Position numbers and translations under genes: made by a program. DNA of 64,000 bases from NCBI GenBank assembly GCA_947044405.1, contig CAMRHE010000054.1, forward strand, positions 5,471,501-5,535,500. The letters are read 5' to 3'. Origin of the DNA: Leptodactylus fallax (Eukaryota > Chordata > Amphibia > Anura > Leptodactylidae). The notes below the pieces were generated by a model. The model saw nothing but the letters and a program-made list of their open reading frames with translations, did not search any database and was not told the origin of the DNA. Positions 22,960-34,291 of this stretch are shown piece by piece. Positions within the stretch are counted from its first letter, which is position 1. Each line of letters begins with the position of its first letter.

Positions 22960-23640
22960 TGATGGGGGATGGGGCAGTTATGAAACCTTTGCACTGGGTC
23001 CGTTCAGGGGCCGGATCAGGTTGCAGGCAACATTGTAATGATGATTAAAGATGGCCGGCTACCGACATAGCGCAGCGGCTGCAGACCATCCCTACCTTCT
23101 TCTGGGCCCTCTCTCTGTAGCCCGGATCCTGATGGACAGCCCCAGGAACCAATCCAATTGCAGCTTGTTGCTGCAAGCGTCACTGACGTCCAGAAGCTGC
23201 GCGCGGCGGCGGGTTTCTGCAGAGGAGCCTGACCAGCAGTGTGGAAGGTAAGTACTACTTACCCACACAAACACAAAACATCTTTTTCCCCTATTTTTCC
23301 CCAAAATATTTCAGCTTCACTGAACCCTCTGACAACTACAACCCCCCAGCAGCTCCAGATGCTCCGGATCTGTTGGGAGTTGTAGACCCTCCCCCCCCCC
23401 ACAGCTAATGTCCCACTGTATTGTTATACTGGTGCCTGTTCTAGGGCTCAAGCATAACAATACCTAAGTCGCAGAAACCGCCGAGTACTTGTCTTTCCGC
23501 CACTTTCAGTTTGAAAATGGCGGACACCCAGCGGACACCATTATAGTCAATGGGGTCTGCCGGTATCCATGTGTAACTGCCATTTTAACAATCCACCTCT
23601 CTGTCATTCGGGTCCCGTGGAGGACTTGTATGACAGAGGG
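22960..23640. other. No gene recognised
   Basis: Mixed-composition sequence inside the large hAT. The stretch 23040-23250 is GC-rich with short open frames on both strands that match nothing I recognise. An inverted pair around TTAGTGAATGG follows at 23700-23790. Confidence 0.4.
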
Positions 23641-23896
23641 CTTGCTGCATTTGTGAATCTAGCATAAGGTTATGGCTACACTACAACCTTTGCTTTGTCG
23701 CCTTGGGACTCTTTCATACATTAGTGAATGGGGTCGCATTGGGACCCTCAGATTGCAATGCGAATCCATTCACTAATATGAGTGAAGGAGTCATAGGGCG
23801 ACATGACGATCCACATGACGGCATCATTAACACTAGAAGTAAACAATGATAAAAATGACAGGGCCAGAAAAGTGGTGTGTAAAACTCAAAAAGTTG

Positions 23897-24125
23897 CAAT
23901 TTTTTTAGCAAAAATTTTCACTTGCCCAAAATAATTGTTACTTTTTTTATGACTTGTACGCCAGGTTTTTGTTTTTTTATAAGCATACAAGCTGTGTTAA
24001 ATCAGCCACATAGTATTTACACTGTACAAATAGGAAGTGTGACATTAAAAAAAAAAAAACTGGCGTACAAGCCATAAAAAAAGTAACAATTATTTGCGCA
24101 AGTGAAAGTTTTTGCTAAAAAATTG
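23897..24125. mobile_element. Foldback element with ~75-bp arms
   Basis: The left arm (23897-23975: TTTTAGCAAAAATTTTCACT, ATAATTGTTACTTTTTTTAT, CTTGTACGCCAG) is repeated in reverse complement at 24046-24125 with few mismatches, separated by a 70-bp loop. No coding sequence; probably a foldback MITE. Confidence 0.75.
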
Positions 24126-24140
24126 TATATGGCAGATATA

Positions 24141-24372
24141 CGCTAGTTTCACACCTTTGTTCAGGTTTCCGTTCGAAGGGTTCGCTTGGGAACCCCATGA
24201 ACGGAAACCTAATCTGCTTAAAAAAGCAGTTAACTGCCGAATTTCTGCCCGAAAAGGGTGGAAAATGCAAAGAGAAAAGCACTGCTTGCAGGACTTTTCT
24301 CTCCGTATTTTTAAAGTGGAAAGGGGAACGGAATCCCTAGGCGGAGACCGGGCACAAATGTGAATCTAGCCT
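24141..24372. mobile_element. Harbinger-like MITE
   Basis: The left end CGCTAGTTTCACACCTTTGT and the right end read inward AGGCTAGATTCACATTTGTG are inverted relatives, as in MITEs of the GGCTAGATTCACAC type. About 230 bp, non-coding. The target duplication is unclear. Confidence 0.5.
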
Positions 24373-24830
24373 TAACCTTTTTAACCAACCCCCAATACAA
24401 TAAAATTTTGTCTATAAGTTGCTAATAAAAGACTGTGCATGAATCTTATAGAAGTTGTCCAGACTACATTTTATATTTTTTTTTATTTATGCCAAGGGAG
24501 GTGGAAAAAAAAAAATACCATACTCACCAGTTCCCGATGCTCCGTTGTCCTCCCAGCACGGTCTGGTCCTGCATGTGACTACCAGCAAAACTGCAGACTG
24601 GATACCAGTTGAATATGTTTTTTTTGTTTGTTTGTTTTGTTTTTCACCTCTTCCGGACTAATTATAAAAAAAAAAATAATAATAATTATGCTTCACAACC
24701 TCTTTAAAGTGTGGGGTATTAGGAGGGTATATTAAAGGGGTTGTCAAGGCATCATTTTTTATGGTCTATCCTCAGGATAGGCCATAAATACCTGATCAGT
24801 AGGGGGCCAACACCCAGCCCCCAAACCGAT

Positions 24831-25046
24831 CAGCTGTATGGAGCCACTTCTGGCGCCCGTCCTGTACACAATACGGGGCTGGAAGCAGAAAGCTTTGTCC
24901 ACTGTGTATTAGCCGGGCATCTATTGAAGTCAGTGGAAGCTGATCTGTAGTGAAGGCGCCGGGCAACTATACAGTGGATGGAGCTTTCTGCTTCCAGCCC
25001 TGTATTGTGTACAAAATGGGCGCCGGAAGTGGTTCCATACAGCTGA
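24831..25046. repeat. Long inverted repeat (foldback)
   Basis: The left arm CAGCTGTATGGAGCCACTTC ... GGGGCTGGAAGCAGAAAGCT (24831-24900) is matched in reverse by 24970-25046. The arms are about 75 bp with a 70-bp loop. It forms part of a frog-type repeat starting near 24735 (AAAGGGGTTGTCAAGG, CTATCCTCAGGATAG). Confidence 0.75.
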
Positions 25047-25364
25047 TGGGGCCGTGTGTCAGCAGCATGGAATTGTTATTACCTGTAGCAGCGCTGTCCC
25101 GGTACAGCTGAACTGCAGGGGTCCTGGCGGTGGGCCCCTAGAAACAATTCCACTGTTGGGCCCTAGACATCCCAGTCCGACACTGTCTACAGGCCAACTG
25201 CAGCATCCAAAGGTAAATGTGCTACAATACACCATATGGAAATCTCTTTGCCTCCATTCCCAACCATGTCTCATCTTGTATGCAGGCTAGAGGTAGCCAA
25301 GGGTACTAGAGCTTCCATTTATTGGCACAGTTTTTCCAATAAATGTAACCTTTTGCTCTAATAC

Positions 25365-26361
25365 TGTGAACCGAGAGCAAGGCAGGTGGTTTGGACTCCG
25401 CAACCAGAAATGAACACACACGCAGTAGTTAAGTTCAAGAAAAAGATATATATTTACTATAAATTAATAAAGGCTAGTTGAAGGTAAAATGACAGGGATA
25501 AAGACAAGCAAAATATACAATATAGCATGAACAATTTCAAGGCAAATTCTGCAATGGTTTCTACTTTCACTCTGTCCACTTCTGCAGTATGGACACTGAA
25601 TGAACAATATACTCTAAACTATCCCTAACTGACCCTGACTTCACATTTGGGTGCACCCCCTTTTCCCCAGTGGTCCAAGTGGACCGCTTACAGTCCGTAG
25701 AAGCGCGCGGTGGGGCCCAAAGTTGGTCCTTTCTTTTATAGTGAAGCGTTCTCTCCTCACGGATATCAGGATCTCGGGAGAAATGAAGTCCTCTTTAACA
25801 GACAGGGAAACCAAATGAATGCAATGTAATCCAACAGCAGATTTCACTCAGCACACTGACAGTCCTGCCGAATCCATACACTGAGCTGGGATGTAAGCCG
25901 GGATTTAGCCGTTACTGTCCAGTACATCAACAGCACTGCGAGTCTCTATCTGTGGTATCCATATACACAGTCACAATGTCAGTCTCACTGATCAGCCACT
26001 GAGCACAGTTCCTTTCACATGGACTCATTAGTCCTGTTGTCTCTTTACACTCTGTTTGTCTCTGGACCAAGATACAGCTTAGCTGTACAGAAAAATCTCC
26101 ACACCAGTTCAATACAGCACAGGCACCTGTCTTCTGTCTTGCCAAGTTGGCTGCTGCTCTCTGTCTCGTCACTTCCTGCTTCTCTGCTCACACACTGTCT
26201 GCAGAACAGGCAGGCTGACATAAAAGGGGGGGTGTCACTACAGCATCATGTCACAATTACAATGGCTGCTGTCTTAAAGGAACAGAATCACAGAAATACA
26301 TTCAGCATTAACAATTTATACAGACAAATGAAGCTTAGGACAACATTGGCTGTCTCTTACA
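25365..26361 (-). mobile_element. Solo LTR-like insertion, copy 2
   Basis: Inverted relative of the LTR at 7823-8609. On the minus strand it starts TGTAAGAGACAGCC at 26361 and ends GGTTCACA at 25365. Shared internal blocks include the GTTCCTTTAAGACAGCAGCC and AACTGGTGTGGAGATT regions and a TATA-like ATAAAAGAAAGG. It is about 210 bp longer than copy 1, with extra sequence near 25400-25600. The flanking ATAC and ATAT are similar but not identical. Confidence 0.6.
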
Positions 26362-26689
26362 ATATTGTAAGCATTTACATATATCATCATTGCATTTGCA
26401 TATATAAAGTTTCATTTGATTCCAGCAACACCTTTTTAGTGTGTTATTTTTTTTTGTCAGTGATTGTTTTATTAATAATTCTTTAGATAATAAAGAGCTC
26501 TCATTAGGGTAAATAGGAAGATGTATGTATGTATGTATTTTACAGGTGACATGAAAGCAATAGTGAAAGATGCAAATGTGGGTAAAGATTGAGAGGATGT
26601 TAAATCTTTGTGGGTGAAATTGCATAAGAAATCATTGATAAAAATGGTAGCAACAGTTTAACAGTGGTAGAAGATCAGTTGTGGGCGAC
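26362..26689. other. No gene recognised
   Basis: AT-rich sequence with a short (ATGT)n run at 26522-26537. No transposon terminus or exon was recognised. Confidence 0.5.
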
Positions 26690-26948
26690 ACGGTAGGGTA
26701 TGTTGGTCTTGATGAGTCTTAATTTCATTGAACTGGAGTCATGATTCTACATCATTTGCAAAGGAGAGGAAATTCCTCAACCAAATGCAGGGTAATTTTA
26801 TGGTCCAGGCTACAAGATCCAACTATAAATGATGCTCTGCTGGATTTGGTCATTTCTCACAACATGGAACTTTTTTGAAATTTCATATTTGTGTGAAGCC
26901 CTTGGTAACAGCGACAATAATCAAATCATATTCCACCTAAATTGTAAG
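26690..26948 (+). pseudogene. CR1-type LINE fragment (endonuclease region)
   Basis: Readable pieces in shifting frames include FLNQMQGNFMVQATR and CVKPLxxxxDNNQIIFHL, which match the end of a CR1-type apurinic endonuclease domain (the family has a PLGNSDH block there). Its continuation is displaced to about 29117 by the hAT inserted at 26949. Confidence 0.6.
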
Positions 26949-29110
26949 TAGAGATGAGCAAACCTCTCACGATTGGTTTCACATTTCGAGTTGAACAAGT
27001 TTGGAATGAACCACTCTTTAAAATTGCTTAAAAAATAGTGTCACTACCCAAATAAGGAACTCCACACAAATAATAACATATATCATTATTTATTTATGTA
27101 TACAGTATAAAAACATATATTATCAACGAGGGAAAAACTGGAGAAAACACATATATACTCACATCAAGTAAAGATAAATATATGGGCATATAGTATTACA
27201 AAAACACCATGTTAGGGTTTTAAAACCATAGTCATAAGTTGCAACAAACACATTGCATCTTAAAGGGCCATAATCAATCATAGAAGGCTATACATAATGT
27301 GGAGAAACTCAAGCCACTTTCATGCCTATGCATTTAAATATATATCAGGCCATAATGCCAAGTTGTACTAATAACACAAACATTAATATGAATACCAATG
27401 TCCAAACATAGCTAGAGAAAACTGTAAAAATCCTGTAGACCAACCTACCAAATTGCAACGGGGGCACGTTTGGGTTTCCGATTCGCCCAACACTAGTAAG
27501 CGGTGGATACAAACTCTGAGTTTAACCATACACTGTGCTGCCACTTGTTTTTACACATTTTAAAAATACTCCAAAAATTATCTTTTTTTTGTAGAGGAAA
27601 GGTGCCTGTGTTTTTTAGACACACATGGTGGTTATATTGCAAAAAGCAATAGTTTTTATAGAAAAATTAGCTCATTTTGATGAATTGCAAGTGTTACAGG
27701 CTTGTTGTTATTTGGAAGACATTTGTTGTTGTGAGCCTAGTTGAAAAGTGATGAAGAATTGGATTTAAAAAAAAATATCCCTTTATAGGAGCAATTGTGA
27801 TTTATTTTTTTTATTTGAACACTGTGTTTTTTTATTTGAACACTGTGGCACCAACAGTGTGGTATAGTGGAATGTGAGGACCAGGCTGCAGAACATGTAG
27901 AAACATGAGTGGCAGCATGTGGCATGGAATGATATTATAGACCAGACCACAGGAGATGTCTGGCTGAGTGATGAAAGTGGTGGTAACTGTTTAGGAGCAG
28001 CAGGTTGCATCAGCAGTACAATATATGGAACATGATACAGGGAGACAATGGCATCACTATTCAGAGACATCAGTCAGAGGTGTTTGAAAATCCTCACATA
28101 TCCATGCTGATTCATTTTGGCAAAAGAAATTCTTTCCACGTTAGCGGTGGACAGTTTTATCCTCTTAGCTGTTAAAATTCCAATAGCAAACTGAACACCC
28201 TCTCAGCCATTACACTTGAAGCTGGACAAGATAAAACTCCCATGGCAAACATGGGCTAGCTCCTTCCACTGCTCTAACCTATTGGCCCAGAATTCCATGG
28301 GGTCAAAGTTATCTGCTGGAATATAGGTGCACTCTAGGTACAACTGTTGATAACGGTTGGCTCTGCGAGCTGAAAAATTTCTGTTTCATCATGTTCCAGA
28401 TACTGCATTGCCTGCTGATGCTGCTGCTTTTAGTCCTGACACTTGGAGCTGTGGCACTGTCAGAGAAGGTGGAGCACTGGCTGAGTGAGGTGGACTGGGA
28501 GCGAGCAGAGGCCACCTGGGTACATGTGCAACTGGGAATTGCAGTGGTCTCCCTAATCGCTGTGGTAAGCTGGGTATACATCCTATCCTGATAATATTCC
28601 ATACAATATTCCTTTGTAAAGCAGGAAGAATTTACCCATTTTGGCTCTATAGTGAGGTTCTAAGATCACTGCCATCCAGTACTCATCTCTCTGCTTGATG
28701 CTAATAATACACTTCTCACTGTGTAAGCAGTGGAGCATACAGCCTGCTATGCTTGCCAGCGTGTGCACAGACTCAGGAGCCTGCAATAGTTGGTGTTCTT
28801 GGCCAGTATGGTCAACATCATTATCATCATATAAAAGTCAGCCTTCTCCTCTGACTGTGCTTGTGACATATCAAGGGCCCTCTCTGTATCCCAAAGAGAA
28901 TCTTCTTCCTCCTTCTCCCCCTCTTCCAGTCTAGGAGTCCCAGTTCCACCACCATAATGACCCTAAGCCAAATCTTCCTCCATCAACTTTTATGGCCATG
29001 AGGAGCATTTTTTTTAAGCCTCTATACAGGTAAATAAAGCGGCAAACCACCAGATTTAACACATGTACCATAAAGGGACAATGTGTTATTCAACCCAACT
29101 GCAATATACT
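26949..29110 (-). mobile_element. hAT element copy 2, minus strand, internally deleted
   Basis: The 3' end on the minus strand is TAGAGATGAGCAAACC at 26949. Sequence at 27480-29110 matches the copy at 3986-5117 and 9952-11060 in reverse, including the transposase C-terminus. Relative to copy 1 it lacks about 330 bp (the equivalent of 4083-4415) and the whole 5' half beyond the equivalent of about 3960, so it is truncated at about 29110. The stretch 27060-27475 has no counterpart in copy 1 and may be a further insertion of unknown type. Confidence 0.7.
28140..29110 (-). pseudogene. hAT transposase pseudogene, C-terminal part
   Basis: On the minus strand it reads TLASIAGCMLHCLHSEKCII and DEYWMAVILEPHYRAKMGKF (28583-28786), then EYYQDRMYTQLTTAIRETTA (28309-28602), in line with ASKTGCMLHCLHSDKCIISI and EYLMAVLLNTRYKYKMGKFF of copy 1. 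It ends in an AERVFS-like hAT dimerisation box near 28200. Several stops and frame changes. This copy is valuable because it is uninterrupted at the position where copy 1 carries the L2 LINE. Confidence 0.8.
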
Positions 29111-29116
29111 AAACTG

Positions 29117-29631
29117 GATAAATATAGAAATGCTCCAACTGAGCTAAACAAATTAAACATGAAGAAGACTCTGGGTACAGATGGATGACACCCACAAGAT
29201 TTCACAAAAGTACAATGTCGAGGGACTGGCGCAGGCAAATGTAGTGTCTATTTTATTTATTTTTTTAAAGTTTGACATCCATTGTGCTGAAACTGTTTAA
29301 GGGGCTCTTGCAGGACTAGGAGTAGTACAGTACAGTGAGTAATATAAGTGATAGACAGCATGGTTTTACTAAAGACAGAAGTTGTCACACTAACCTGATT
29401 TGTTGTTATGAAAGGTGAGTAGAATCCAGTAAAAGGGGAGGCTGCAGATATAGTGTCGCTGGACTTTTCAAAGGTGTTGCAAAATCAGGTCTATTAGGTT
29501 ATAAAATATAGTTTGTAATGGGATTTAAAACTGTTAAAGTAGTTATGGTAAATGACTGCAGCTCAGACTGGTTCAAGTGGTTTACCACAAGGATCAATGC
29601 TGGGTCTGCTATTATTTAACTTATCTATTAA
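29117..29631 (+). pseudogene. CR1-type LINE fragment (reverse transcriptase, 5' of insertion)
   Basis: Readable blocks are LNKLNMKKTLGTDG (family: KSPGPDG), DSMVLLKTEVVTLT, DIVSLDFSKV and GSSGLPQGSMLGLLLFNL. The last two are RT motifs A and B'. Many stops. The frame leads up to the TTAA at 29628, where a piggyBac is inserted. Confidence 0.75.
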
Positions 29632-30891
29632 CCCTGCTGTTCTGTTCGGTCAAAAATGATCGAATTTGAAATTTGATATTTTTTTAAATATTCATTATGC
29701 GGTTCTGAAACTTGTGGTTCATTGACTTTTCCTCATTTGAGGGGTTCTTACTAATAGCAGTTTTTATTTTTTTATTTTTTGTTTACTTTTTGCTCCACGT
29801 CTTTTTTTACACTTGTACTGTTCGGTCAAAATTGACCGATAGCCTTTTATACTAATCTCCAGCCATCTCCAAGTAAGCCTGCAAAGTATGGCATCAAAAT
29901 ATGGACTCTGTGCGACAGCAAAAGTTCATACGCTGTAAACGCTCAGGTTTACATAGGAAAAAAACCCTGGAGAAAGAGCTGAAAAAAATCAAGGTATGCG
30001 AGTAGTTTTGGATTTGACACATGGACTCAAAGGACGAAATGTTACATGTGACAATTTTTTTTACATCACACCATCTGGGGCAGATGTTGCTGAAAAGAAA
30101 AATGACCATGCTGGGTACTGTTAGAAAAAATAAGCCAGAACTGCCGCAAGGTATCCTCAGTAAGTGAGACGTTTATAGTTCTACGTTTTATTTTACTGAG
30201 GATACAACAGTAGTTTCTTACGTTCCCAAAAAACACAAACAGGTCATTCTGATGAGCACAATGCACCATGATAATGCAATCAGTAACCGAGACGACAGAA
30301 AGCCAGACATGATTTTACACTGCGACGATACCCACGGCCTCCACCAGCAGTGCAACCAGCCTAAAACGGAAACGATGCACCTTCTGTCCAACATCAAGTA
30401 ATCACAAATCAAATGTGATATGTTGCAAATGAGAAAAGTACTTATGCAAAAGACATGTAAATTATACTTGTGACAAATGCAAACAGTAAATTTAGCACCT
30501 TGAAGCTTATTTCACATTTTATATAAAAAAAACTAGACTTTATTTTTTTGTTTATTTTTTTTTTAAAAAAATATATTTACATACAGTTTGATGTTATTAG
30601 TTATAGTTTACATTTTTATAAAGATTTTTTTTTTTTTTGTGCAAATGTGCAATATGCATGAATAATGCAATAAGGCCATGTAACATTTTTTGACACAAAA
30701 AAAATAAAAATTAAAGTTTTTGATTTCATTTTTCATTTGTTTATGAACAACCATGTTCACATACAGTATAATAATGCAAAAGAAATTCAAATAAAACACT
30801 TAAATTAGTTAAAAATCCAGACTTTAATAGGCCCGGTCAAAAATGACCGGAACATTATATGTGTATAGTAGAACCGAACAGAACAGCAGGG
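29632..30891 (+). mobile_element. piggyBac element, decayed
   Basis: Flanked by TTAA on both sides (29628-29631 and 30892-30895), the piggyBac target duplication. The ends are inverted: CCCTGCTGTTCTGTTCGGTC at the left and CCCTGCTGTTCTGTTCGGTT reading inward from the right. A second GGTCAAAATTGACCGA-type subterminal motif lies at about 29823 and GGTCAAAAATGACCGG at about 30835. It is about 1260 bp long and carries a truncated transposase. Confidence 0.9.
29874..30404 (+). pseudogene. piggyBac transposase pseudogene (core fragment)
   Basis: Pieces in shifting frames read KPAKYGIKIWTLCDSKSSYA, VLDLTHGLKGRNVTCDNFFT, LKRKMTMLGTVRKNKPELP and VSYVPKKHKQVILMSTMHHD. The aspartates in WTLCDSK and VTCDNFF correspond to the first two of the three catalytic aspartates of the family. 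The N-terminus, the third aspartate and the C-terminal zinc-binding domain are absent. A TGA and homopolymer slippage (the T run near 30055) break the frame. Confidence 0.85.
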
Positions 30892-31195
30892 TTAATGCAG
30901 ATGACACCAAGCTATGTAATACAGTGCAGTCTATCGAGAATGTGCATAGTTTACGAGCTGACTTGGACAGACTGAGTGTTTGAGCATTCACTTTGCAGGT
31001 TTGATGTGGATAAATATAAAGCTGTGCACCTGGGTACAAATAATCTGCATTCGTCATATGTTCTAAGGGGAATAAAGCGGGGAAAGTTACTGGAGGAGAA
31101 GTACTTGGGCATACTTGTAGATCATAGATTAAACAACGACCCAACACCAGAAAAACAAATAACTATATCCTGTAATATTGTCCCTCTTTCTGGCC
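30892..31195 (+). pseudogene. CR1-type LINE fragment (reverse transcriptase, 3' of insertion)
   Basis: The frame resumes as NADDTKLCNTVQSIENVHSL, which is RT motif C (F/YADD) directly at the piggyBac insertion point. Then come RFDVDKYKAVHLGTNNLH-like and KYLGILVDHRLNND, both typical of CR1-type ORF2. Decayed by stops near 30980. Confidence 0.8.
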
Positions 31196-31305
31196 ATTCT
31201 TGAACTCTTTTGTTGAAATCCTTATGACAATTTCACCACCTATAATAAAAACATTGCTTTGTATGATAATAATTACTATATTGAGTTTATTTTCCCTTTT
31301 TTTAG

Positions 31306-31362
31306 ATTCTTCTCAAGGGACACTTAATTTGGAATGGGATACCAGTTCATTAAAGAATATGG
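31306..31362 (+). CDS. GFRAL: GFRAL exon (linker between D1 and D2)
   Basis: A 57-bp exon between a pyrimidine-rich acceptor ending TTTAG and a GTAATG donor. It starts after one base of a split codon and ends with the first base of the next, so it is phase 1-1. It encodes SSQGTLNLEWDTSSLKNM, which lines up with the short segment of GFRAL between domain 1 and domain 2 (human has a similar KFKWN core). The exon would be doubtful by itself; its phase match and position just before the D2 exon support it. Upstream exons for the signal peptide and D1 were not found in the window. Confidence 0.75.
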
Positions 31363-31666
31363 GTAATGTATTGCTTACAAATATGTTTTTTTAATAACAC
31401 AATAATAAATAAGATAAACACAATAAAAGATACTGAACTGTATAGTGCACTAGAAATATCTGAATATGTTTGGTCATCAACTCTTTTGGCTGCAGCTGTT
31501 GACAACGTTCTTGATACCAGTGCCTATTATTTTGTCACCAGCAGGATTACCTGGAATTAGAAAGGGTGACTTTATAAAGACTGTTTAAAGTCTTTTAAGA
31601 GCACTCATAGCTAGATGAGGCTACTAATGTATAACCCACCTAGACTCAGTTAAGCTTAATAGCTTA

Positions 31667-32127
31667 AAGGTAGTCTGTCACCAGGGTGAAACATAATACA
31701 CCAGCAACACAGTTCATTTAGACAGGTCAGGCTCACCTGAACACTTTTTTTCTCCCACATGAAAATTTGTGGCTTTGTTTGTTTATATTTGTTTATTTGT
31801 TTATATTTGTTTATTTCAAAGTATGCAAATGAGCAAACTGGAGCACCAAGAGCAGCTCCTTTGTTCCAAACTGCTATACCCTACACTTCATCTAATATGC
31901 CCTCCTCCCCCCCTCCCTTCTGTAAGTGACAGGACCAGGGAAAATTTCAGTTTAGCAGCTAGCAGTTTGGAGCAAGAGAACTGTATTTGCATATTCTGAA
32001 ATTAATGAACATCTCAACAAAGGAGGTATGACTTTTCATTGGGAATAAAGCATTACATTCAGGTGAGCCTAACCTATCTAGACTGTATTGCTGGTTTAAT
32101 ATGCTTCACCCCAGTGACAGTCTCTCT
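31667..32127. mobile_element. MITE with ~80-bp inverted repeats and TTA duplication
   Basis: The left end AAGGTAGTCTGTCACCAGGG and the right end read inward AGAGAGACTGTCACTGGGGT are inverted, with similarity continuing through GGCTCACCTGAA. TTA occurs at 31664-31666 and 32128-32130, which fits a Harbinger-type MITE. It lies in the GFRAL intron and is non-coding. Confidence 0.75.
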
Positions 32128-32299
32128 TTATGATGCATACATTATAATATTAGAGATGTTTGTCTAACCGAGAGAAGAGAAAACCAATCTAATATACTTT
32201 TATATAAAATGTTGCATATTTTTGTTAACTTGATTGTGTTCACCAAATTCATGATGATGTTGTTTTAGTCACTCCTGTACTGCTTGGTTTTCCTTATAG

Positions 32300-32630
32300 A
32301 ATTTGGTGGCCCCAAGTCCTGCTTTGAGGTTGCTGCTCTCTGCCTTGGAGATACAGTGTGCAATAGACACTTGGCTGCTCTTATGAAGGCTTGTCTAGTC
32401 AATGGAACAACATGTAATGTGAAAGACTGCAAGAGAACAATAAGAGCATTTTATGAATCTATGCCTTTCAATATGGCTCAAATGCTGGCTTTTTGCGATT
32501 GTGATCAATCCCATGAAACTTGTCACCTTGCTGGAGATGTTCTCCATAGCAAATCATGCACAGCTCATTCTGATGTCCACATATCTTGTCTTCATGTAGT
32601 CTCAAGTTGTCTTGACAACGAATTATGCAG
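32300..32630 (+). CDS. GFRAL: GFRAL exon (domain D2)
   Basis: A 331-bp exon after the acceptor TTATAG and before the donor GTGAGT. It starts in phase 1 (joining G to AA, glutamate) and ends in phase 2. The protein begins EFGGPKSCFEVAALCLGDTV and includes NMAQMLAFCDCDQS and CLHVVSSCLDNELCR. Spacing of the cysteines and the FNxAQMLAFCDC block match GFRAL domain 2, which contacts the ligand GDF15 in mammals. GFRAL is a GPI-unrelated, single-pass receptor that signals with RET, in hindbrain neurons in mammals. No frame break. Other GFRA genes lack this transmembrane-type downstream arrangement, so GFRAL is the best call. Confidence 0.95.
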
Positions 32631-33439
32631 GTGAGTTTGGATTACATTGATCTCATCCTTTCATTTAAACAGAACCTTACAGCTCTCATAATGAGTCTGT
32701 TTTAGTAAATACTTGTATTTCCAATAAAACAACAATTCTGGAGGATTTTTCCTTAGAATTCTGTATTGCTCATTTGTCATTTGTCATTTCCTTTGTTATT
32801 CCTCTTGGAAATGTATGAATAAAATAACAACAGTTTATTACCACTCCCCTTGCTATAAATGAGTGTCTCTATACAGTCTGACACTGTCAGCACTGATTGA
32901 ATAGAATCAGTCTTTGTAGGGACAGTCCCCCAACTTGTTATGAATGTATTCATTGTAGGATTATTTTCTTGTAAGAAGAACAAAGGAACAGCAGAATACA
33001 AAATTACAAGAAAAGTAAGAATCTTGTACTTTGGAGAAATTTGTTCTGCAGTAGAATAAGAATAATTGTACATTCATTAATTTAATTTCCCAAACCAGTT
33101 ATTCTACTATCATGAAAAACACATCTATCAGTACATAAATATATGCAACAACAATTATTGACTTCTTTCAAATAAGAAATAAAGGTCTGGCACTGTCAGT
33201 CAATGCAGGAACATGTGGTTTTCCCATACATTGGTGGTGCTCAGTGTTATAATCAATAGCAGTTCTATTCAGAAATAAAAAACAGCATGTTCTCGCTACT
33301 AGGTTACAATTCTCCTTTAATGTAAAAAACACTTCGTACAAAGAAACTTGGTAGTGCACTTCTTGCACTTATCCTGAAGTTACACATTTAGGAATTTTAA
33401 TTGATGAAAATAAAATTTATTAAAAAAAAACCCAAAGCT
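32631..33439. other. GFRAL intron, no gene recognised
   Basis: AT-rich intron sequence between the D2 exon and the DIRS element. No repeat ends, exons or RNA genes were recognised. Confidence 0.5.
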
Positions 33440-33586
33440 GATTCCCCTTACGTCCGACAGCAGCACAATATGGGGTATCTCTGCCCCTGTGTGTTGTTTA
33501 GGACAGTGGAACCTTTAATTAGCACCAAATTTAAGGTGCCTCCTACTAGCCCTATAAGAGGGCACCTGAGACCTCCCTCCACTGTG
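33440..33586 (+). repeat. DIRS left inverted terminal repeat
   Basis: GATTCCCCTTACGTCCGACA at the left edge, then CACAATATGGGGTATCTCTG and GGTGCCTCCTACTAGCCC up to CCACTGTG. Its reverse complement forms the right terminal repeat with few differences; the outermost bases (TACGTCCGAC) differ from the right end (TTAGTCCAGAC), and both versions are present in the internal complementary region. Confidence 0.9.
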
Positions 33587-34291
33587 TTTTTTTCTGTCCT
33601 GTGTGGGACAGGTGGACGGAGGTCTCTGGTGACCTCCCGTTGCTAGGGGTTTTTTTCCTAAAAAAGCTCCTGGCTTACCTTTTTGGGGGTACCTCGGTCC
33701 TTTCCTACGTTCCTAAGATCCTCCGGTCCTTCGGGCCTTTTTCCGCCCCGCAGCACAGCGTTACCCGGCTCATCGCTCTGCAGGCAGCGCGATCCCGGAA
33801 GTAAGCGGGGAACCTCTTCGGCCGGAACCTTTTTTCGGTCCCTTGTTCCCCGGGGAAGGAAGCCTTTGCGCACCACCGCGGCCTACTTCCGGTTTTCTCG
33901 GAAAAGTGCGGTAAGTTTGAAAATTGGAATTTTAATGGCAAAATATAGATTTGTTTTTTGCTGCTTGTATGTGGAGCCTCTGGCTTAGGCTTATGCTCCT
34001 CTATGTTCCATTATGGCATTTGACCTTGTTTGGCGCTGTATGAATATCTTCTTTGTTTGGCTCCTCCCCTCGCTGCTGTATTACATTTAAAAGGGCTTCA
34101 GTCCTTTACTGGGTGAGCTCGTGGTTACTAGCTCCTCTGCTGCAGTTTGCGGTGTCTGGGTTTTTCCTGACGGGATCTTTTTCTCAAGTGACCGATTTAA
34201 AAAAGTAAGGTACCCCTTGGTTTTTTTCTTCTTGTAAGCGATGCTTGGCAATCTTCTATTCTACATTGTCATGTGGCTTTTGATGTTTCAG

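Larger units (their letters stand above)
21814..22960. mobile_element. hAT-like remnant with internal palindromes
   Basis: Starts CAGGGGTCGGCAACCACTGG, a hAT-type terminus. I could not find the right end. The interior holds two palindromes (22078-22110 and 22270-22298) and a poly-G run near 22480-22492. No coding sequence. Confidence 0.45.

Noticed and set aside
31200..31394. 64-codon open frame containing the GFRAL linker
   Set aside because: Only 31306-31362 is exon; the rest is intron on both sides, as shown by splice signals.
33540..34240. Overlapping open frames in the DIRS leader
   Set aside because: They occur on both strands in the GC-rich leader and have no similarity; the gag-like gene starts later.
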